Shown: positions 20,948-31,850, counted from the first letter of the stretch. The stretch is 64,000 nt of DNA from Nematopogon swammerdamellus (GCA_946902875.1 OX336345.1:4619395-4683394); one strand, 5' to 3'. Numbers and translations: made by a program. The notes: a model not told the origin generated them from the sequence alone.

Positions 20948-21325
20948 TTTTTTATGTAATCCGTTATGGGTGGTATCCGACCAGCCAATATCACCTCTGA
21001 GAAGGTAGGTGCCATACCGGAGACTGCCCTGGATTGCTGGCTATACTGGACTAGAGGAGAATACAACCGAGGCTGCTATGCGGCCATCTTACATCCGTAC
21101 GGTGGTACCAACCCAGTCGGCTACAATTTGAGCCTACCACCTAGTAAGGGGCAAGGGAAGGGACCTACAGTTTTACACCGGTTCCGAACGGTGAAGCAGC
21201 AGGTGTAGGTATGCACGTAAATTATTTCGTCAGAAAAAACTCATTGGTACACGCCGACGGGATTCGAACCGCGGACCTCTCGCATGAGAAGCCGATGCCC
21301 AAACTACTCGGCCACCCTCCGCTTT
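20948..21325 (-). mobile_element. tRNA-derived SINE, full length
   Basis: On the minus strand the head reads GGTGGCCGAGTAGTTTGGGC, TCTCATGCGAGAGGTC and CGGTTCGAATCCCG. These are an A-box and B-box layout with a Leu/Ser-type tRNA flavour. The body includes GTCCCTTCCCTTGCCCC and GGTGATATTGGCTGGTC. The 3' end is A-rich. Further copies at 28333, 28589, 29480, 30018, 44100 and 53941. The ORFs on its plus strand are incidental. Confidence 0.85.
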
Positions 21326-21489
21326 TTTTGCGTTTCCTCTTGGCGAATAGGCACAAAACTATAAACAATTTAAAAAGTAATATGTTTTTGCAACTTTCAT
21401 ATCATAAAACTGTACATACATATTAATACTGAAATACCTACGTATTGCTTTTGCTTGCTTTTTGCTTATCTGTGTTAACTATACGCACC

Positions 21490-21690
21490 TGAAACTTCAG
21501 TCCTTCTACCGACTCATGCAGCAGGTGGGTGTCTTCGTGCCTTACTCGTTGCTTGATAGTTATCTTGTCCGAGTACCTTCCTAAACGTGGCGGTCGGTGT
21601 TGTGCTGTGATTTACAAGAGTGCTTGTAGCACAACATCGATTACTCTGCTTACACCGATTGTCGGAATACAGCGTGTGGATTTGTTGAAA
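21490..21690 (+). repeat. GTATn-family fragment, 5'-truncated
   Basis: TACCGACTCATGCAGCAGG, then CTTGATAGTTATCTTGTCC and GTTGTGCTGTGATTTACAAG, the distal half of the family seen complete at 41000-41282. Confidence 0.7.
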
Positions 21691-21896
21691 AAATTGGTTA
21701 CTTATTTAATTCTCTATTTTTGATAAACCGAATAAGAAGCGAGCGAAGTCGCGGACAATAGCTAGCATTAAATATAAATGTGCTTTACTAAGAGAAAGTT
21801 ACTGTATAATTTAAACTAACTTAGTAATGATAATGAAAATGAAAGGAAACGATTAGGTACTAAAGAATACTGCTCTTGATTTATCACAGCTGAACA

Positions 21897-23325
21897 TTGA
21901 CATATTGCACTGGCCATAAGCCGTGCAATTACCGTGTGGTCCACTGACATCAGACACCAGGATAAAAGAGATAGTCTAGCCCTTTATAGGACGGCTAGAC
22001 AAAGTGGCCAGTTTACTGGCAACTATCATTAAAGTTCACAATTTATACAGTCAGTCAGTCAGTCAGTCAGTCAGCGTGTAAGCGTCCACTGCTGGACATA
22101 CGCCTCTCCAATTTTCCTCCAGTCCTCCCGGCCTTCAGCGATACGGAACCACTGATTTCCGCCGGCGTACTTGATGTCGTCGTCCCACCTGGCGGGTGGT
22201 CTTCCCACACTCCGTTTTCCTGTCCACGGCCGCCAGTGTAGGACACGGTTACTCCAACGGTCATCGTCTCTTCGGCTAACGTGCCCAGCCCACTGCCACT
22301 TGAGCTTAGCCACCCGGTGTCCAATATCGACTACTTTGGTGAGTCGGCGGATTGCCTCGTTACGCACCATATCACGTAGCGATATACCCAGCATGGCTCG
22401 CTCCATTGCTCGCTGGGCAACTTTCAACCTTTGGACAACAGCGACCGTCAGAGTCCACGTTTCACATCCGTACGTCATAACCGGGAGGACACACTGGTCA
22501 TATATACGGGTCTTTAAATTCTGCGGAAGGTCAGACTTCAGGACGAATTTTAGTTTTCCGAAGGCAGCCCAACCCAGTTGAATTCGTCTCTCCACCTCCT
22601 TAAGCAGACCTTGTCTACCAAGCCGCAGAATTTGACCGAGGTATACGTACTCTTCAACCTGTTCGATCACTTCTCCGCCAATAACAAATTGTCCTCCCGT
22701 CATAACCTCGGTCGCCATGACCTTGGTTTTGTCCCGGTTCATCTTCAGACCAACCTTCATCGACGCTGTATAAAGGTCTTCCAGCATGATCTGAAGCTGA
22801 TCTCGGGAATTGGACAGAAGAACAATGTCATCGGCGAAACGCAGATGACTGAGAAGATCTCCATTCACGTTTATACCCATGTTGTCCCACTCAAGCATCT
22901 TGAACACATCTTCCAATGCGTTTGTGAAGAGCTTGGGTGAGATCACATCCCCCTGCCTTACGCCTTTACCAAGGAGGATAGGTTAGGTATTCTCGTGAAG
23001 CCTCACAGTCATCGTCGCGGACCGATACAGATTTCGGAGCACCTCGATGTAGCGGTGGTCGATTCTGCACCTGAGGAGGGACAATTAGAGAGACAATTTA
23101 TACAAGTTTGGTCTAATTACGATCCTTATAGTAATAAGCAGTCGCCGATAGAGTACAGTGGCCAGTGGACTGTACAGTGCACACCTCTATTCAAATAAGC
23201 GTCAAGTAGAATCAGGCGAACAAATTGCAGGCGACCAGTAAACTGGCCACTTTGTTCTAGCCGTCCTATAAAGGGCTAGAAGTGCCCTAGTGTAGGAAGG
23301 AGCACTCTTGTGGTGCAATATGAAG
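21897..23325. mobile_element. Foldback DNA element split by an RTE LINE
   Basis: CTAGCCCTTTATAGGACGGC and AAGTGGCCAGTTTACTGG on the left (about 21975-22020) are mirrored as CCAGTAAACTGGCCACTT and GCCGTCCTATAAAGGGCTAG on the right (about 23228-23280). Outer ends share ATATTGCAC. Removing the LINE leaves about 390 bp with arms over 60 bp. Superfamily not determined. Confidence 0.7.
22050..23092 (-). pseudogene. RTE-type LINE, 5'-truncated reverse transcriptase
   Basis: Minus-strand ORF (22946-22071) encodes VRQGDVISPKLF (just upstream), RFADDIVLLSNSRDQL with the catalytic ADD, MNRDKTKVM, YVYLGQI, VLPVMTYGCETWTLT, LKWQWAGHVSRR and GKRSVGRPPARWDDD, the order typical of RTE-clade polyproteins after RT motif 4. 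Upstream similarity continues to about 23065 with indels and a stop, so the reading frame is broken. The endonuclease and N-terminal RT are missing. The 3' end is a (TGAC)n tail. The insertion is bounded by a 12-bp duplication ACAATTTATACA (22038-22049 and 23093-23104). Nearly identical to 25127-25964. Confidence 0.85.
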
Positions 23326-23352
23326 GTATAATCTCTATCTCTACCTTCTCTA

Positions 23353-23720
23353 TCTCTACTTATAAAAGGGAACGTCTGTCTGTATGTATGTATGTTTGAG
23401 GTAAAATCTGGAACCACTGAACAGATTTTTATGCGGTGTGTAAAAGTGTAAACAGTTGTTCTTGATGCTCACTACAGGTTATATACCATCATGCTAAATA
23501 ACAATAGGGCTGAGCAGTATAAATAAAAGTATAGTATGAACGGAATTTAGTGTCGAATGGCGAGGGGGTAGTAGGGGAGGAGGTGAGAGAGGGAAAGAGG
23601 TGGAGGGAGGGGGAGGGAGAGAGAGAGAGACATATAAGAGAAGCAACCGTTAATTATCATATTTGCGTTTAATTAAATAGGATTTGCTATTGAAACCGAG
23701 TCTACCGCGATCGCTCGGAC
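23353..23720 (+). mobile_element. Helitron, degenerate 3' end
   Basis: 5' TCTCTACTTATAAAAGGGAAC; interior GGTAAAATCTGGAACCACTG and a GGGAGGGAGAGAGAG purine tract. The 3' region GTCTACCGCGATCGCTCGG has a mutated hairpin and no CTAG. Sibling of 10432 and 33891. Confidence 0.65.
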
Positions 23721-24102
23721 ATAGATGTTTAAATCCAATCTTTTCACTCGAACTCACTTGTTGTTTGGCTTTTGACCGCACATTTTGCTCCGTACACCTT
23801 GTTTTAACTCAATTTGGTAGCTGCGATTGTAGAGAAAACTCAATTTAAGACTTAAGTTAGTCTGTTTGCATTTAGATGTCCGAGACCCAGACAAGAGGAC
23901 GTTAGACGGAGAATAAACGAAACGACTGTTTTAATGGTTTTATTAAATTATACTTTTTTGAAAATTCTAACAAAAGTTTTTTAATTAATTATGTGAATGT
24001 CATTAGGTGAGTAAACGCTTAAGATAGATTACTAACACTCAAATACACGTGGGGAAACATTTCTGTCAGAATCAATACACGTGAAGGGAAAATTTCTGTA
24101 AG
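23721..24102. other. No gene seen
   Basis: AT-rich spacer; nothing recognised. Confidence 0.4.
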
Positions 24103-24445
24103 AGTCGGTAGCTCGGTGGTGCGATGGACCGGCATTGGATCTCAAAGTTAAGCACCCTGGGCGCGGACGGACTTTTGATGGGTGACGGGCATTTGGATTC
24201 CACGTAAAACTGCGTGGGTCCTTCCCGTTACTATAGTATAGGTTTAAGTAGGCAGTAGGTTGAATGATTGACATAGAAGTATTCATTCGAAACGGCTATG
24301 AAAATTAAAGTTTTTCGTCCAGTTCCATGTAGCAGACACAACCAAAGGGAAGCACTGACATGGCATCTAGTTCATCCAGGTGTTAGAGGCTGGATCACGA
24401 GTATCTTGACGTAGCCCTAGCCAACCATGAGAAGTTCCATAAAAC
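24103..24445 (+). mobile_element. 5S-derived SINE, old diverged copy
   Basis: AAAGTTAAGCACCCTGGGCG and TTTTGATGGGTGAC keep the 5S-like region. The body CGAAACGGCTATGAAAA and the tail near CTTGACGTAGCCCTAGCC are diverged from the 16392 copy. Confidence 0.7.
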
Positions 24446-25126
24446 AGTTCTTTTTTATTATCAAATTGTTGAGCCAAAATTGTCCTTCCCCAGGTGAAAT
24501 CTACCGGGCGATTTGTCAGTTCCCTAGTCTATATTTGCATCCCAAGCATAATTCGGAAATTTGACTAATTCCAAAAACGGCACAGACGGAGTTGCGGGCA
24601 AAAATTACATCAATGTAATCAGATTTCCCATTTTTCAATAGATCCAAGTTCTAACCTAGAGTAGCAACGGTCTTCGAATCGAAATGGGCAAAACTATATG
24701 CATTCAAAGGGCGGTACGTTACGATCAAGAAGCGTCTCGTATCGCATGTCCCATGGTATTTAGTTAAAGTTCCTTACCATTTGCATAATCGACAGCTCTA
24801 CAGGTGCATTGGCAGCTGATTTAAGTCTTTTCGCGTGTCCTCTCCGCCGAATGACAAGCTCGGCTTCGCCTTAAAGACGTATATGGTAATATCGGAGAGG
24901 TGGAGTGAGAAGCGACCATAGACATAAAATAAGGTAGACTGAGTGATGTCATTGGTGATTGAAACAATTTCGGAGACGATCATTTGGCGTATTTGGAAGA
25001 ATTTTGTACTCTGTTCGTGCGCAGACGATGAGCAGACGGTCACATAATTTTTCTTCTAACACTATGTACAAAGGGTTAGAAGGAACGTTTTTTGACAGAT
25101 TCTCATACGATAATATGTATTATGTA
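24446..25126. other. No gene supported
   Basis: Moderate GC. Overlapping ORFs at 24798-25043 (-) and 24959-25186 (+) have no recognised motif. Possibly unique DNA. Confidence 0.4.
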
Positions 25127-25964
25127 TTACAACATGGGTATAAACGTGAACGGAGATCTTCTCAGTCATCTGCGTTTCGCCGATGACATTGTTCTTCTGT
25201 CCAATTCCCGAGATCAGCTTCAGATCATGCTGGAAGACCTTTATACAGCGTCGATGAAGGTTGGTCTGAAGATGAACCGGGACAAAACCAAGGTCATGGC
25301 GACCGAGGTTATGACGGGAGGACAATTTGTTATTGGCGGAGAAGTGATCGAACAGGTTGAAGAGTACGTATACCTCGGTCAAATTCTGCGGCTTGGTAGA
25401 CAAGGTCTGCTTAAGGAGGTGGAGAGACGAATTCAACTGGGTTGGGCTGCCTTCGGAAAACTAAAATTCGTCCTGAAGTCTGACCTTCCGCAGAATTTAA
25501 AGACCCGTATATATGACCAGTGTGTCCTCCCGGTTATGACGTACGGATGTGAAACGTGGACTCTGACGGTCGCTGTTGTCCAAAGGTTGAAAGTTGCCCA
25601 GCGAGCAATGGAGCGAGCCATGCTGGGTATATCGCTACGTGATATGGTGCGTAACGAGGCAATCCGCCGACGCACCAAAGTAGTCGATATTGGACACCGG
25701 GTGGCTAAGCTCAAGTGGCAGTGGGCTGGGCACGTTAGCCGAAGAGACGATGAACGTTGGAGTAACCGTGTCCTACACTGGCGGCCGTGGACAGGAAAAC
25801 GGAGTGTGGGAAGACCACCCGCCAGGTGGGACGACGACATCAAGTACGCCGGCGGAAATCAGTGGTTCCGTATCGCTGAAGGCCGGGAGGACTGGAGGAA
25901 AATTGGAGAGGCGTATGTCCAGCAGTGGACGCTTACACGCTGACTGACTGACTGACTGACTGAC
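25127..25964 (+). pseudogene. RTE-type LINE, second copy (5'-truncated)
   Basis: The reading frame is open from within the flank at 25092 and enters LINE sequence at about 25127 (NMGINVNGDLL). It carries RFADDIVLLS, YGCETWTLT, LKWQWAGHVSRR and GRPPARWDDD, ending at 25943 before a (TGAC)n tail. I see only three base differences from the inverted copy at 22050-22887 over about 835 bp (two change residues: R/L and E/D). RT motifs 1-3 and the endonuclease are missing. A short ATGTAT match on both flanks may be the target duplication. Confidence 0.85.
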
Positions 25965-26097
25965 ATGTATGTCACATAATTTAGACTAACCCCTTTCTTC
26001 CACTCTGCACTACCAAGCTGCACTACCGACCGGCAGTGCTGTATGGAATTTTTTTTCTCATCTGCACTACTGCACTACCAGCTGAGAAACCTACACT

Positions 26098-26273
26098 TCT
26101 ACTTTAATATTATAAAGAGGTAAGTTTGGAGGTAATCTCCAAAATAAAGTTTGTAAGTTTGGAGGTAATCTCCGAAAATACTAATCCGATTTTAAAAATT
26201 CTTTGACCGATATTTAGAATGGACTTTCAAGATGGACATAGGCTATGCGAGCAAAGCCGCGGGAAAAAGCTAG
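26098..26273 (+). mobile_element. Minimal Helitron, 176 bp
   Basis: 5' TCTACTTTAATATTATAAAG; 3' hairpin GCGAGCAAAGCCGCGGG, A-rich spacer, CTAG at 26270-26273, then T. No coding content. Confidence 0.8.
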
Positions 26274-27977
26274 TATTATAGAAGTTGAAGACCCAAGTGG
26301 GAGTTAAAATACTCGGCCCTTAGACACTGTTTTCACAATTTTTAGTTATCCCACAGGGAGTCTAGAGACAGAACTCCTTTGTAACGCAATTTTGCCTGGA
26401 TTTTCTTTTTGCTTGCAATTTTCCACTACGCTTTGAATTTCACTAAAACACTGTAAATCAGGGCATTGTGCAGTCTGGTATTTTCTATGGTAATACACCT
26501 CGCGGCGTTTATTTATTGGTCGCCGATGAGGGCAGGCGCGTTGTCACCGCAGACGAGCGCTAAAGGGTGCGACTTCTCGCAAACGCTTGGGGCTACGATG
26601 CGATGATAAGACATAGTGGTACCTTCAGCTTTATGGTTCTTAATGGTGCTGAATTTAATAAGGGAAGGTTTGGCCACACCGGCGAAGGTCACGCTGATGT
26701 AATGGGAATAATCAAGGCAGTTTCCGATGTGGCTCATAATGCTCAAGAGTTTTAAAATGATTATGATAATGTTCTGACCGACATCAATTATTGAGGTTGA
26801 TGGATGCATGCATACATAAAGAAATGTCCCGGGTCTGATAAAAAAACTCTTGACTTAAATGTTAATGATCTTCAACTTGAGGACCTAGTCAATATTTTAT
26901 TTTTATGTCTGATGTATTAATCGTAGCACTTCGGTTTCAAATTTAATCACAAAATTTACATAGCGTTTGTTTGAAAACGGTTACACAAAAATACATCATC
27001 ACATCATAGACGGAAAACATATTTTTCTGTATAGGTACTTTAAGTTTGATTTTTGTTACTTTAGATGTGTTCTAATGTTTTAAGAATTACTATAATATCT
27101 ATTATTTGTATTATGCTATATTTTGTGGTAATATTTTTTTGTTTTACACTTTTTCTTTTGTTTATTATTTCACCTAGACCCAGTTGCAGCGAGGACGAAT
27201 ACCCTATGATTTCTTGCGGAAATGTTCAATCTCTTCATCTGTATGCGCGTGATAATCCTAATATTAGTGGAACCATAGACAATCAGTGGATAATCCTCCT
27301 TCGTATGTCGTGTATGTCGTATTTGCTTGGCAATAAACTAATTTAATTTAAATTCATTTCGAAAGCATAACAAATTATTTAGAAATGTATATTCTCCTTT
27401 TTTAAATAATGTCTTCATTCTCGTTATCTTGGAAGAAATCATTTACACTGCAAACTACGAACGAGGTAAGACAGAGCTTTCATCACGTAGGTAGAGACGT
27501 CGTGGTTAATTGTATTCACGCTCAGTAACGTGGTTGCCAGACAACGCTACATTTTGCTCCTGTATCTTCTAATCAGCGTTTCAAACCCGTCCTTATGATG
27601 TGAGCATCAAGATCTCCTTTACATTCTTCGTCATTGTGATTGTGCACGTTTATTTGCGATTTTATCTAGATCCTAAACTTTTTCCGCATTTTCAACAATC
27701 AACTTTAAATATTCGAACATAAGATTGAAAATGCTGTGTACAAAATGCATCTGCAACTGTATGGCTCCTTTGCTTTAAGACAGTGCTCTGTGATTTTACG
27801 TCACACTGCTGAGGTTAAATCACTTGCAATTCATTGCTTGCTCGAAAATGATCTTTATGTCGTAGGATTTAGCTAAAATTTGGAAATACTTGTGATTCGT
27901 CTTGAACAGTGCAATGTTTTAGCGAAGGTATCAACGTGCATATGTGAATTTTCAAAGGTACTGTCTCGTGAGCAGTG
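26274..27977. other. No gene supported
   Basis: Contains a 62-codon ORF (26567-26755, +) with FSFMVLNGAEFNKGRFGH, overlapped by a 98-codon minus ORF. I recognise neither. A Leu/Phe-rich 93-codon ORF at 27065-27346 is hydrophobic because the DNA is T-rich. No splice or promoter evidence. Confidence 0.35.
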
Positions 27978-28332
27978 ATTACCCAAAGTCCGTCTACACG
28001 CTCATTCTTACTTGCACAAATTATAATTTGCACAAGCAAGCATGCACGTTAAGACTGCAAAACTTTATACCGCGCAAATGGCTTGGACAAACGTTAATTT
28101 GCTCAAATTAAACTTTGCGCAAGCAAACATTTACGTTAAGAAGGCATAACTGTTTAATGTGTTTAAAACACGTTCAATATGTTTAAAAGTGTGCGCAACG
28201 CTAATGTTGCGCATATGGACGAGGACGAAACCATGCAAGTCGCTATCGTGTGGAAGCCGCACATGCTCTTTGCGTAAACTTTTGTAGAAAATGCAAGATG
28301 CTATCGTGTGGACGCCACACTTTGTGTACCAT

Positions 28333-28588
28333 TTTTTTATGGATCCTGTATGGGTGGCTGCGTCGGGGGGGGGGGGGGGGGGGCAAACATGTTCCGACCA
28401 GCCAATATCACCTCCGAGAAGGTAGGTGCCATATCAGAGACTTCCCTGGATTGCTGGCTATACTCGACTAAAGGAGAACTCAAGAGGCTGCTTTGCGGCC
28501 ATCTTATAACCCGTGCGGTGGTATCAATCCAGTCGACAATTTGACCCTACCACCTAGTAAGGGGCAAGGGATGGGACCTACAGCTTTT
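28333..28588 (-). mobile_element. tRNA-derived SINE, head missing, with 19-G run
   Basis: Carries the family tail and body (AATATCACCTCCGAGAAGG, GATTGCTGGCTATACT) but stops at GGGACCTACAGC before the tRNA head. A run of G lies at about 28364-28383. It abuts a full-length copy of the same SINE. Confidence 0.8.
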
Positions 28589-28990
28589 TTTTTTATGTAA
28601 TCCGGTATGGGTGGCTGAGTCAGAGGGGCCAAAGCACATGCTCCGACCAGCCCAATATCACCTCCGAGAAGGTAGGTGCCATACCGGAGACTTCCCTGGA
28701 TTGCTGGCTATACTGGACTAGAGGAGAACACAAGAGGCTGCTATGCGGCCAATATATTACATCCAGCACGGTGGTACTAACCCTCTTGGCTACAATTTGA
28801 CCCTACCACCTAGTAAGGGGCACGGGAAGGGACCTACAGCTTTACACCGCGTCCGAACGATGAACCAGCAGGTCTACATATGCACACATTTTCTCGTCAG
28901 AAAAATATCATTGGTGCACGCCGACCGGATTCGAACCTCGGACCTCTCGCTTAAGATGCCGATGCCCAAACCACTCTGCCACCCGCCACT
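28589..28990 (-). mobile_element. tRNA-derived SINE, full length
   Basis: The minus-strand head is GGGTGGCAGAGTGGTTTGGG, followed by GAGGTCCGAGGTTCGAATCC (B box). The body matches 20948-21325. The 3' poly-A (a T run on the plus strand) sits directly on the truncated copy to its left. Confidence 0.85.
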
Positions 28991-29075
28991 TAAATAATTT
29001 ACCACGCCATGTTCTTTGTGCAAACTTTTGCACAAACTGTTGCAAGTCATTGCGTGTAGCCGGGCCTTAAAGGCA

Positions 29076-29479
29076 ACTCGTCTACAATGCACTGTTTGTG
29101 AGACGCTTGCTTTTATGTTAAATTTGTGTTGTTTCCTTGCCGATGTCACTTTGAGATGATATCAAAGGTACGCTTATTTGGTAAAGAACTATTTGCCTTT
29201 TAGTTTCACAAAGGAAAACTCTCCCAAAAGAAATCCTGAAGAAATAATAGGAATTTGAGAACTTGTTTTCAAGAACGTGGATAATGTCAATATATTACAG
29301 TGAATAAGTAGGTATTCAAATATGACTGTTAGGTCTTTATAGTCAGCAGTAGTTTTATTTTATGAAAAGAAAAAAAATTACAAATAAAAAAAAACCCAAC
29401 CTTTAAAAAGTCAAAAATAATTTCCGTTTACTTTCTTAAAGAAGTCGGGAAACCGCTAAGGAAATACCCGCGCAGCTCC
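29076..29479. other. No gene seen
   Basis: AT-rich spacer without recognised features. Confidence 0.4.
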
Positions 29480-29572
29480 GAGTTTTTATATTTTATTTAC
29501 TGATATTGGCTGATCGGAGCATGTCCTTTGGCCCCTTTCACTCAGCCACCCATACCGGATTACACAAAAAAA
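29480..29572 (+). repeat. tRNA-SINE 3' fragment
   Basis: GATATTGGCTGATCGGAGC, then CACTCAGCCACCCATACCGG and ATTACA, then an A run; the 3' end of the tRNA-SINE in plus orientation. Confidence 0.75.
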
Positions 29573-29859
29573 TATATATGATGATGAAAAATATAGATTT
29601 TTTATACATTAACTCTCTGTGTCATAATGGGACCTCCAAACTTTTTAAAGGAAATTTTCATATTGAATTAGCATGATTCAGGGGCCACTTATGTTCTGGA
29701 AGTAATTTGAGTGCCATGTCGTTGCTTCGTCGGCGCGATTATGACCTTGTTTTACGCCTTGTGTTTCATTAACCGGTTTCCTCGGAAATTCTACCAAATT
29801 CTCAAAAACCCTGTTCTTTCTCCTTGCAAAGCGTTTTTTTTTCCGCAACCTGACATTGT

Positions 29860-29990
29860 TGGCTGCGCCGCCTATTACACCCGCGACGTCAGCCCTTTAC
29901 ACAGTCCTCCTATCTGAACTAGGTCCCATTTCAGCACTTCCCTTTGGTCGTGTCGTGCATACTAACCTGGCCGGAAGAATTTTACTTAGC
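29860..29990 (-). repeat. 5S-SINE fragment, degenerate
   Basis: GCGACGTCAGCCCTTTACAC, then ACTAGGTCCCATTTCAGCAC, then CTAACCTGGCCGG, a diverged minus-strand body. Confidence 0.5.
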
Positions 29991-30017
29991 CGCTCCGACG
30001 GATTTTCCTTCAGAACC

Positions 30018-30480
30018 ATGATACCAAACTTTTTTTATGTAATCCGGTATGGGTGGCTGAGTCGAAGGGGCCAAAGCACATGCTTCAACCAGCCAATATC
30101 ACCTCCGAGAAGGTAGGTGCCATACCGGAGACTCCCCTGGATTGCTGGCTATACTGGACTAGAGGAGAACACAACCGAGGCTCCTATTCGGCCATCTTAC
30201 ATCCAGTACGGTGGTACCACGGATCTTCAAATCGCGGGTAAATAGCCTTTCCCCAGCGACATTAGTCCACCTCCAAGCCGGACTGGCACCTCCTCGTGGG
30301 TGATATTAGCTGCGCCTGAGGCTTCGACCTCGGACACAGCCAGCTAGTTCGGAAACAAATAAAAAAAAAACCAACACAGTCGGCTACATTTGAGCCCACC
30401 ACCCAGTAAAGGGCAAGGGAAGGGACCTACAGTTTTACACCGGTTCCGAACGGTGAAGCAGCCGGTGTAGGTATGCACGT
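30018..30480 (-). mobile_element. tRNA-derived SINE interrupted by a LINE end
   Basis: The SINE runs from its A-rich end at 30018 to GGTACCA (about 30221). It resumes at ACCAACACAGTCGGCTAC (about 30371) and ends at about 30480 without the tRNA head. The gap is filled by a LINE 3' end. Confidence 0.8.
30222..30372 (+). pseudogene. Jockey-type LINE 3' end nested in SINE
   Basis: GGATCTTCAAATCGCGGGTA, then CCAGCGACATTAGTCCACC, matches the last coding part and 3' UTR of the 6596-7105 LINE. It ends in AATAAAAAAAAAA. Only about 150 bp remain. A 4-base ACCA repeat may be its target duplication. Confidence 0.8.
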
Positions 30481-30524
30481 AAATTTGGATGTGTTCAATC
30501 CTATACCACCTTGTAAGGTCGAAT

Positions 30525-30960
30525 ATCTAGTCTCATCATCAGCTCATATCGGACCACTGCTGGATATGGGCCTCTCCCAAGGCACGCCACCAGATGCCGT
30601 CTTCCGATTTTCTCATCCATCCACTACGGTTACCTTTTTATGTAGTCTGTCCACCTAGCAGGGGTTTGGGCATTCCACGCTACGTTTGCTTGTACGTGGC
30701 CTCCATTCGAGCACCCGTCTACCGCAGGGGTTATCGGGTCTGCGAAGGATGCGCCCAGCCCACTGCCACTTCAACTTGATAATTTTCTTAACAATGACGC
30801 TACCTTTTATTTGTCGTATTTCGTCATTACGGATTTTACAGATCAAAAAATGCCCAGCATTTCCAGCTCTTTCCATAGCTCGCCGAGCGACTTAAAATTT
30901 GTCGATCAGGCCCACCGTCAGGGTTCGTTTTAGCTCTACGTTCAGAACAGAAACTTTCTT
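30525..30960 (-). pseudogene. RTE-type LINE C-terminal fragment
   Basis: The minus strand encodes MERAGNAGHFLICKIRNDEI, then KIIKLKWQWAGRILRRPDN, then RRVLEWRPRTSKRSV, the RTE C-terminal region also seen in the 22050 LINE but from a diverged family. Frameshifts follow. A trailing ATGGGCCTCTCCCAAGGC matches the usual RTE end. Confidence 0.7.
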
Positions 30961-31365
30961 ATTTTGACGAAATTCCCAAAAAAATCTTAGGCCCCTATGA
31001 AACAAAATACTGACTACGTGTCTGGCTAGAAATGTGGCCTTTTTGGTACATTGTCGAGATGTGAACCTGCAAAGATGGATATCAGAATGGCAAGTTCATG
31101 GGAAGCGAAGCATGGCCGTGACCTCGTGACCTCTAGCAGAAGATTTGGCCAAGTTCGTGTGTGATGCTCTGTCACGTTTTTTTTTTCGGTCGGTACCGTT
31201 TGTTCCCAGGCTTGTTTTAATAAATTTTTACCCGACTACGGCGAAGTCAAAAGGAGGATTATGATTTTGGCACCGTATATATGTATGTATATATGTATGT
31301 ATGTATGTGTGTTTGTTTGTTCTCTCATAGATCCTAAGCGACTTAAATATTTCAACATCATATGG
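30961..31365. other. No gene seen; TATG microsatellite
   Basis: Contains a (TATG)n-like tract at about 31278-31310 and CCCGACTACGGCGAAGTC, which looks like part of a dispersed repeat. No gene. Confidence 0.4.
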
Positions 31366-31442
31366 CACCTAGTTCACTAAGGTGTTATGAGCTGACATCA
31401 CGGATGTTGTAGGTGATGTAGCAATCCTCGTCAGCCTCAAAA
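31366..31442 (+). repeat. 5S-SINE 3' fragment
   Basis: TGGCACCTAGTTCAC, GAGCTGACATCACGGATG and TTGTAGGTGATGTAGC; the tail of the 16392 SINE. Confidence 0.8.
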
Positions 31443-31737
31443 TAACTTTTTAACTGACTTCAAAAAAAGGAGCAGGTTCTCAATTCGACTGTATTATTTT
31501 TATGTTTGTTACCTCGGAACTTTCGATTAGGTGAACCGATTTTGATTTTTTTTTAATTTGAAGGCTGGTGCTTCCCCTGTGGTCCCATTTCAATTTGGTC
31601 AAGATCGGATTGGAAGGCGAGGCGGAATTTCGAGGCCGAAGGCCGAGCGATTCCGCCGAGTACATTAATAGCAAAAAAATACTATAAAAAACTGTGAAAT
31701 AAAAAACTATTTAAAAAATATAAAAACCGCTTTCAAA

Positions 31738-31850
31738 AATGTATGAAATAAAAAAAAAAATAGAACCCTAGAGTTGAAGGCGTTGCTAAAGCAAGCAAAA
31801 ATAACCGACCGCCTTCAACTCTAGGGTTCGATTTTTTTTATTTCATACAT
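31738..31850. repeat. Short perfect-type hairpin (inverted repeat)
   Basis: AACCCTAGAGTTGAAGGCG and CGCCTTCAACTCTAGGGTT flank a spacer of about 25 bp. Matching A- and T-rich outer arms include AAATGTATGAAATAAAA. Arms are about 43 bp. MITE or foldback; no clear target duplication. Confidence 0.8.

Larger units (their letters stand above)
20853..21765 (+). mobile_element. Helitron with two nested insertions
   Basis: 5' end TCTACTATTATAAAATGG; 3' end GCGAGCGAAGTCGCGG, spacer, CTAG (21762-21765). The interior is mostly a tRNA-derived SINE (20948-21325, minus) and a GTATn-family fragment (21490-21690). The hairpin loop GAA is kept. Confidence 0.7.
27978..29075. mobile_element. Possible TIR element hosting two SINEs
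   Basis: The left end has GTCCGTCTACACGC; the right end has GCGTGTAGCCGGGCC followed by TTAA. Together they form a loose inverted repeat. The interior is full of TTGCACAA/TTTGCGCAA motifs on both sides of the SINEs. The TTAA flank hints at a piggyBac-type MITE, but the left TTAA is not clear. Confidence 0.35.

Noticed and set aside
21230..21325. Functional tRNA gene
   Set aside because: A and B boxes are present, but the sequence continues into a SINE body with multiple copies and no paired acceptor stem.
22171..22940. Plus-strand ORFs of 136 and 120 codons opposite the RTE LINE
   Set aside because: Antisense shadows of the RT frame; the same shadows occur at the second copy in the other orientation.
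26567..26755. 62-codon ORF with MVLNGAEFNKGRFGH
   Set aside because: Could not be tied to any family; a longer ORF overlaps on the other strand and neither has supporting signals.
27065..27346. Small membrane protein
   Set aside because: Hydrophobicity follows from T-rich DNA; no start context or homology recognised.
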